Below are positions 59,276 through 64,000 of a DNA stretch of 64,000 nucleotides, piece by piece (the first letter of the stretch is position 1; each line of letters begins with the position of its first letter). The notes under the pieces are model-generated. The model was not told the origin of the DNA, made no database searches, and saw only the letters and a program-made list of their open reading frames with translations. The position numbers and the translations under genes are program-made. The DNA lies in IMG/VR virus record IMGVR_UViG_3300042453_005424, positions 1 to 64,000 of that record; one strand, given 5' to 3'. Origin of the DNA: a virus.

Positions 59276-61290
59276 TGTCATTAGAAGTTAAACCCGATAC
59301 GGTTAAATTTGGCGACGATCCCGCCAGACCTAAAAAATATTACGCGACTTATATCCCTCCCGTAGAGTCGGGAGGCCCTGCTTGCGAACTACCGAATCCT
59401 TTAACTTATACTAGCGAGCTGCAGAGCGCGCTCCCGATGAATCAAACTTGTACGTTTGAATTCCCGGAAGCCATAGCTATCCCTCCGATATATAATCCTC
59501 CTCCACCTAAAATCATAGCGTGTGAAGCATTCACCGCGACTACATCTCTTATAGCCAGTGGAGCAGCCAAATCCACCATATTAAATCTAATTGCTGCAGG
59601 ACCTAAAGAATGTGGAATAGAATTGACGGGTATCATAGATGTCCAGGCTTGCGAAGAATTTACTGCTAATGTGGATATAGACTTCGGATCTTCGCATCGT
59701 AAAGCCGGAAGTTCCGCAGCCATTACATCTACAAGCTCTCCACAATGCGGACTGAACCTCACAGGCTATTTTGATGTATTGGTTTGTGAAGAATTGACCG
59801 TTAACACAGATGTCCAGTTTAGTGGTGCTGCTGATAAAGGAAGCTCACTTCTATTAGGTAAAACTAGTGAAGCTCCTCTTTGTGGTCTAGACTTAACCGG
59901 GTTAATTAATGTGCAAGCTTGCGAAACATTCGAAGCTAGTGCGGATATAACCTTCGGAGGTGCGAACGAAAAAGGCGGCAGTTCAATAAGTTTAGTCTCT
60001 CGAAATCAGCCTGAATGCGGGCTAGAATTGACCGGCGTTATAAACGCTTTAGCTTGTGAAGAATTGACCGTTAACACAGATGTCCAGTTTGGTGGTGCTG
60101 CAGAAAAAGGAGGGAGCTCAATTGTATTAAATACAACTAGTGAAGCTCCTCTTTGTGGTCTAAACTTAACCGGCAATATAAATGTTTTGGCTTGCGAAAC
60201 ATTCGAGGCCGACGGGACAATATCTATAACTGGTGCAGGAGTTTCCGGAGGGCCTATAACTGTTACATCTCGAACTGTACCTGCCTGCGGGTTAACTTTA
60301 AGCGGTGATGTATCTATCGATGTATGTGAAACATTCGACGCCAGTGGAAGCTTGGATGTGACCGGCATGTCCGGAGCGTCAGGACAACTGAGCGTGGTTT
60401 CTCGAGGGAAGCCTGCCTGTGGGGTAGATATTAACGGGCAAATTGTATTACCACAGGTTTGTGAAAATTTTCAACTGAGTGTGTCTGGAGGTTCTATATC
60501 TATAAGTATAAGTAGCCCTTGCGGCGGGAACAGTGGTACAATTAATTTAAATCCTGCGGTTTCAGTTATGGGTCCGCCGACTTGCGGTGCGACGATAGCG
60601 CTCGGGAGTGGCTCGATAAGCTTAGATGTAGGTAATGTTCAATGTGAACAAAATAATTATCAGTCTAGTAGCTGGGGCGGGGGCAGCAGTAGCTGGGGCG
60701 GGTGCAGCAGTAGCTGGGGTTGCTGCGGATGTGTTACCAGCACTGGGCAAGGTTGTTGTGCAGGCTGTACATATAGCGCTTGTTGCGGCAGCTACTACGA
60801 CCCGTCGTCAAATCCCGATGGTTGCTGTACATATAGCCAGTGCTGCTGGCTTAGCGAGTCTAGCGGCGGAGGAAGTAGTAAAAATAGCGCTATTGTTCCA
60901 GCGTCATGGCAAAAAACAGGCTACACAGCACTTTCTGTTGTTGAAGCCCCGGAGGTAAGATTTGAAGATGTGTTTGACGTTACTCTATACAGCGAAGAAG
61001 AACTTGTTCCTATAGACCCTAGATTTGTGGAAGTTTGTGAGCCTGGCACATTGCGTGTTTGCGGCGTAGTTGCAGAAGAACCTGTCTTAATTGGAGCCAA
61101 AGTAAAAGAAGATTTGATTCGTATAAAAGTTAAACAAATCGATGAAGAAAAATGGCCTCTGCAGGCTACACTTAAATTAACCGGAGTTAGAAGAGGGTTC
61201 GACTGGTATCGTTTTCCTGCAAGAACAAAAGCTCAATACGTTGCGAATGAAGCATTCATCAATTCTGCTTATCCTCCATTTAGAGAATAA
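59275..61290 (+). CDS. Two-cysteine tandem-repeat protein with CC-rich tail
   Basis: A 671-residue protein. Residues about 82-435 are seven to eight repeats of about 45 residues, each starting A/V-C-E-x-F/L-x and containing C-G-L/I-x-L-T/S-G about 33 residues later, so two Cys per repeat. They look like beta-solenoid or beta-sandwich units, and a 270-bp higher-order duplication is visible. Residues about 460-540 are Ser/Gly/Trp/Cys-rich with many adjacent Cys (G-C-C-G-C, C-C-T-Y-S-Q-C-C-W). The last 110 residues are a folded domain (G-F-D-W-Y-R-F-P-A-R-T-K-A-Q-Y). No signal peptide. Possibly a disulfide-rich fibre or a metal-binding protein. Confidence 0.7.
   Translation: MSLEVKPDTVKFGDDPARPKKYYATYIPPVESGGPACELPNPLTYTSELQSALPMNQTCTFEFPEAIAIPPIYNPPPPKIIACEAFTATTSLIASGAAKSTILNLIAAGPKECGIELTGIIDVQACEEFTANVDIDFGSSHRKAGSSAAITSTSSPQCGLNLTGYFDVLVCEELTVNTDVQFSGAADKGSSLLLGKTSEAPLCGLDLTGLINVQACETFEASADITFGGANEKGGSSISLVSRNQPECGLELTGVINALACEELTVNTDVQFGGAAEKGGSSIVLNTTSEAPLCGLNLTGNINVLACETFEADGTISITGAGVSGGPITVTSRTVPACGLTLSGDVSIDVCETFDASGSLDVTGMSGASGQLSVVSRGKPACGVDINGQIVLPQVCENFQLSVSGGSISISISSPCGGNSGTINLNPAVSVMGPPTCGATIALGSGSISLDVGNVQCEQNNYQSSSWGGGSSSWGGCSSSWGCCGCVTSTGQGCCAGCTYSACCGSYYDPSSNPDGCCTYSQCCWLSESSGGGSSKNSAIVPASWQKTGYTALSVVEAPEVRFEDVFDVTLYSEEELVPIDPRFVEVCEPGTLRVCGVVAEEPVLIGAKVKEDLIRIKVKQIDEEKWPLQATLKLTGVRRGFDWYRFPARTKAQYVANEAFINSAYPPFRE
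59518..60590 (+). repeat. Protein-level tandem repeats with 270-bp higher-order period
   Basis: Approximately 45-residue units repeat through this region. The segment beginning at 59785 and the one beginning at 60055 are nearly identical over about 50 bp, exactly 270 bp apart, showing that pairs of units were duplicated. Later units are more diverged. Confidence 0.75.
60821..60865 (+). repeat. 45-bp perfect repeat, copy 1
   Basis: Identical to 61366-61410 in the next gene; encodes C-C-T-Y-S-Q-C-C-W-L-S-E-S-S. Part of the CC-rich segment. Confidence 0.9.
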
Positions 61291-61295
61291 ATAAT

Positions 61296-62069
61296 ATGAT
61301 CACCGGTTATGCTACATATGATGGAGGAAGCTACGGATCAAATAAAGAGAGCGGTTGTTGCTCCAGTTGCTGTACATATAGCCAGTGCTGCTGGCTTAGC
61401 GAGTCTAGCGCCGTTCCGGATGGGCCAGATGGGCCAGACTATGATTATGGTTACGGCTGCTGTACATATAGCACCTGCTGCGGCTGTGGTGGTACGGCCA
61501 CCACCGCCACCAAAAAAACAAGCCTCAACTATACTAGCTCCAGCTCTGGCACATTCATTATAGGTGCTCGTGAAAATGAGCGATATCTTCACATGGGGCA
61601 TTTTCCTATAACCGCTATCAAAACTATCAAACCTTCACAAGTTTTAACCAATGGTGAAGAAACATATAATTCAAACGTCGATAATTATGATGTGTCTATT
61701 GTGGGGTTGGTCCACGGCATAAATTTAGAGGAAAATGCAATATCTGTAAGTTTTATAGAGAATGGTGAATTTAAAACTTATAACTTAGCCACAGTAGAAA
61801 TTGTGGAACCTATATCCACCTCGATAAACGGAGCAAAAAACTATGGAAGACGCACAGGGAATTCGGACAGCTCTGTTTTTGCTTTTTCTAACCCTTTCTC
61901 GTATGAAATGTTGACCACCATTAAACTAACTGTACGGACGTCAGGATTAGGTTTAGGCGCTACCGATAGAGAAATCACAGAATCTGATGGAGCAGTCTTA
62001 ACCGCGACTAATAACGCGGAAGTTTATAAATTGATTGCTTATGGAAATGAAGTGTGTAGTTTTAAATAA
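61296..62069 (+). CDS. Second CC-rich protein
   Basis: A 257-residue protein. Residues about 15-65 are Cys-rich (S-G-C-C-S-S-C-C-T-Y-S-Q-C-C-W, and later C-C-T-Y-S-T-C-C-G-C-G-G) with a Asp/Gly/Pro spacer, closely related to the tail of the preceding protein, including a 45-bp perfect DNA repeat. The following 190 residues are beta-rich with no recognised motif. The start lies 5 bp after the previous stop. Shared CC modules suggest the two proteins interact or bind metal together. Confidence 0.65.
   Translation: MITGYATYDGGSYGSNKESGCCSSCCTYSQCCWLSESSAVPDGPDGPDYDYGYGCCTYSTCCGCGGTATTATKKTSLNYTSSSSGTFIIGARENERYLHMGHFPITAIKTIKPSQVLTNGEETYNSNVDNYDVSIVGLVHGINLEENAISVSFIENGEFKTYNLATVEIVEPISTSINGAKNYGRRTGNSDSSVFAFSNPFSYEMLTTIKLTVRTSGLGLGATDREITESDGAVLTATNNAEVYKLIAYGNEVCSFK
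61366..61410 (+). repeat. 45-bp perfect repeat, copy 2
   Basis: Identical to 60821-60865, 545 bp upstream, in the same reading frame sense. A shorter related string (GCTGTACATATAGC) occurs again at about 61,460 and 60,764. Confidence 0.9.
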
Positions 62070-62071
62070 CT

Positions 62072-62551
62072 ATGACGAACATACGTCCGGCACCAAATCA
62101 TTTTGAAGCTCAACTTTTTGCAGCTATAGCTAGAAGTAACGATAAAACTGCGGAAAAAATTCCCAGTAAACTAAAAAGCAAGTTGTACAGCAAAGCGCAA
62201 TTATGTCGTGATGAAGCATATAAAACTCCAGGATTTGCACAAGCTGTGATATCAGCTGGGGAGGATTATGGAGCATTTGTAGAGCTACACGAAGATAACT
62301 ACTTGGCTATATGTAAACAATACGCATATTGTTCAAACAAGCTTGAGCCAATTCAACTCGCGAGTAGTGACACTGAAGACACACAGCTGCCTGTTATCGC
62401 TCGCATTCAAGATTGTGTTAGAAATACTGCTGCTGAAAACAGCTTTAAAATCGAGCAATTTAGCAACGACATAGATTTTAAAGCTGCGGGCGAGGTAATT
62501 AAAGCGTACACAGACAATTTATTTATATACGAAAATGACTCCGGGAAATAA
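62072..62551 (+). CDS. Hypothetical protein
   Basis: A 159-residue, mostly helical protein with F-E-A-Q-L-F-A-A-I-A-R-S near the start and several Cys in the middle. It overlaps the next gene by 17 bp and follows the CC-rich gene by 2 bp. I do not recognise the family. Confidence 0.55.
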   Translation: MTNIRPAPNHFEAQLFAAIARSNDKTAEKIPSKLKSKLYSKAQLCRDEAYKTPGFAQAVISAGEDYGAFVELHEDNYLAICKQYAYCSNKLEPIQLASSDTEDTQLPVIARIQDCVRNTAAENSFKIEQFSNDIDFKAAGEVIKAYTDNLFIYENDSGK

Positions 62552-63263
62552 ACTTATTAAACACATTTTAGAAATTCCTGAAAATTACCCCGATGTTTCC
62601 GACAAAGAAATATATGAGCTTTATAATCATTCGCTCATGATCTCCGGGACAAAAGGTTTAAAAGTTAAAGTAAATGCTGCTGCGGGATTCGAAGTGGAGC
62701 CATCTTGGGCTTTAGGTACCCCTAGTTGTAGGAAAATAGCTGTTAAAATTTTGAAAGCGAAAGTCGACAAGCACAACATTCGTCAAATTGTAGTTGGCGG
62801 ACACAGAGACCATGCTGTGCTATGGGCTCTACTAGCCGCAGCGCCGGAGGCAAATATAGCTTTCTTAAACATGAGTGAAGTAACAGAAAATGCAGATAAA
62901 AAAGAGAAATTTTCGGCTAATACAGGGCTTTATGGACATTTAGATAAGGATGTTCCAACTTGGCTCATAGGAGGAAAACTTATATTAGGCAGGGCTTATG
63001 CTGAGCAAATACATATTTTAAAAAACACATATGGGTTTAATATTTCAGGACTTTTAACTCTATTTTCAACAATCAATGGAGGTGGGATGAACGTTATGCG
63101 TACTGTGCAGTACCTTTGCGATATAGACAAAAAAGATAATACAGGCAGCAAAAACAAATTTATCTATGATTATTGTATAGGAATTTCTAATAAACCTAAG
63201 AAATCTGAAGAGATTAGCACAATACCTTTCTGGACTTCGAACAATATAACTTATGCTACTTAG
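62535..63263 (+). CDS. Possible PRTase-like protein
   Basis: A 242-residue protein. The order of elements recalls type I phosphoribosyltransferases: a G-T-P-S-C-R-K-I-A-V-K-I-L helix, I-V-V-G-G-H-R-D-H-A-V-L-W-A-L-L, then P-T-W-L-I-G-G-K-L-I-L-G-R-A-Y-A-E-Q-I followed by Y-G-F-N-I-S-G-L-L-T-L-F. However, the acidic D-D-x-x-T-x-G-x-S PRPP loop is not present; G-G-K-L-I-L-G-R occupies its place. It may be an inactive or diverged relative, or unrelated. It overlaps the next gene by 11 bp. Confidence 0.4.
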   Translation: MTPGNKLIKHILEIPENYPDVSDKEIYELYNHSLMISGTKGLKVKVNAAAGFEVEPSWALGTPSCRKIAVKILKAKVDKHNIRQIVVGGHRDHAVLWALLAAAPEANIAFLNMSEVTENADKKEKFSANTGLYGHLDKDVPTWLIGGKLILGRAYAEQIHILKNTYGFNISGLLTLFSTINGGGMNVMRTVQYLCDIDKKDNTGSKNKFIYDYCIGISNKPKKSEEISTIPFWTSNNITYAT

Positions 63264-64000
63264 CGCGACCAAAATATCCTCTGTTGAAGAAAAATTAGAC
63301 TTGCTTGAACGCTTGTTTGAAAAAAATGCTATCTTAATAGCTTACGAATATGCGCAGAACAAAAACTGGAAGCAAATACTCGCAAGCGATGCTATAATCA
63401 ACGCATTCGAAATCCCAGAAGATAAATTGTATACGATTTATGTTCCATCAAGATTTATTCGTAGGTTTAAAGCAGCTTACAGGGCAAGCCATCCAGCGAG
63501 GTGCATTCGCAGTCTAACTATTAGTGAGAAAGAAAATTTTGCTGTATGTGCTCATGGATTACCTCCTATGCTGCATCTGAGAGACTTCACACAAAGAGAA
63601 ATTTTACTCAGTAAAAAGAATTATATTAGCGAAAAATTGAATGGGATGAATATCGAGATATTTAAACATCAAAATTTATATATTGTTAAAAACAAGCAGA
63701 AGATTTTGCTAGCTTCTAAAGATTTAGAAGAACTTAATGTTCCGGAGGGAACGGCTGTCGGAGCGCGAATTCGAGCATTCCTTGATTATCTAGAGCGGGC
63801 AACGAGAAACCAGCAGGTTTTAACATTCGTTATTTGCGCACCCAGGAAACAATGGAGAGCGCAATACGCGGAAGAATGCGGGAGCGAAAATTCATGGCTA
63901 TCCAGGTTAAATATAAACAAAACAACTTCTTGTGATTTTATTCCCGTGATAGATTATCCAGAAACTAAAGTTGCGCTAACAGGTATAGTTAATTTTCCTT
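63253..64000 (+). CDS. Possible RNA-ligase-like protein (partial, cut by right edge)
   Basis: An ATG at 63253-63255 opens a frame that stays open for 249 codons to the end of the window. Residues about 95-145 read C-A-H-G-L-P-P-M-L-H-L-R-D-F and then I-S-E-K-L-N-G-M-N-I-E-I-F, similar to the nucleotidyltransferase motif I of RNA ligases (K-x-x-G within E-K-x-x-G). Later motifs cannot be confirmed because the gene is incomplete. Overlap with the previous gene suggests an operon. Identity is tentative. Confidence 0.4.
   Translation, partial: MLLSATKISSVEEKLDLLERLFEKNAILIAYEYAQNKNWKQILASDAIINAFEIPEDKLYTIYVPSRFIRRFKAAYRASHPARCIRSLTISEKENFAVCAHGLPPMLHLRDFTQREILLSKKNYISEKLNGMNIEIFKHQNLYIVKNKQKILLASKDLEELNVPEGTAVGARIRAFLDYLERATRNQQVLTFVICAPRKQWRAQYAEECGSENSWLSRLNINKTTSCDFIPVIDYPETKVALTGIVNFP

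Noticed and set aside
60635-60958. Ala/Val-rich plus-strand frame over the CC-rich segment
   Set aside because: The other frame continues the cysteine-repeat protein and its conserved C-terminal domain; this one is a shadow.
61309-61563. Plus-strand Ala-rich frame in the second CC-rich gene
   Set aside because: Shadow of the repeat-containing gene; starts inside it and ends early.

Overview
The window reads as part of the genome of a large tailed, contractile-tail phage (a jumbo-type myovirus). The evidence is a gene set containing a tail sheath, tail tube, gp25-like and J-like baseplate proteins, a tape-measure candidate preceded by a -1 frameshift pair, a capsid and decoration protein, a prohead protease, and pieces of a phage-encoded multisubunit RNA polymerase. 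Base composition is moderately AT-rich. No tRNA, rRNA, CRISPR array, insertion sequence, portal, or terminase was recognised. The host cannot be fixed from sequence.

Layout. Positions 1-49,308 are transcribed leftwards (minus strand). Read in the direction of transcription they give: a small degenerate HExxH-type protein; RNA polymerase (a fusion of the C-terminal part of beta with the N-terminal part of beta', three small proteins, then the C-terminal part of beta'); a run of internal or cargo-type virion proteins (about 42.4-33.7 kb); the prohead protease; further cargo or scaffold-like proteins; decoration protein and major capsid protein; neck or connector candidates; sheath; tube; an OB/beta-helix spike-like protein; tail assembly chaperones; tape measure; hub; a sigma-70-like factor; gp25; baseplate J; and tail-tip or fibre-like proteins that leave the left edge. 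At about 49.3-49.5 kb the strand switches. From there to the right edge everything is rightwards: an HUH-nuclease-like gene, a GC-richer block of glycine-zipper proteins, the N-terminal fragment of RNAP beta, a monocistronic beta-rich protein with its own promoter and terminator, a cysteine-repeat protein and a second CC-rich protein, and finally a possible PRTase-like and a possible RNA-ligase-like gene cut by the right edge.

How it fits together (inference). The RNAP pieces and sigma factor lie inside the virion operon, which suggests a polymerase that is packaged or made late. Eight gaps of the leftward operon each hold a sigma-70-like -35/-10 pair with exactly 17 bp spacing, so a sigma-type polymerase probably reads these genes. 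Many head-region proteins carry a short helical module (consensus F-x-x-G-F-x-x-R-A-x-x-x-G) and many copies of a K-x-A motif. I propose that this module is a capsid-targeting tag, and that K-x-A marks sites for the encoded prohead protease. Glycine-zipper segments in many of the same proteins suggest ejected, membrane-active cargo.
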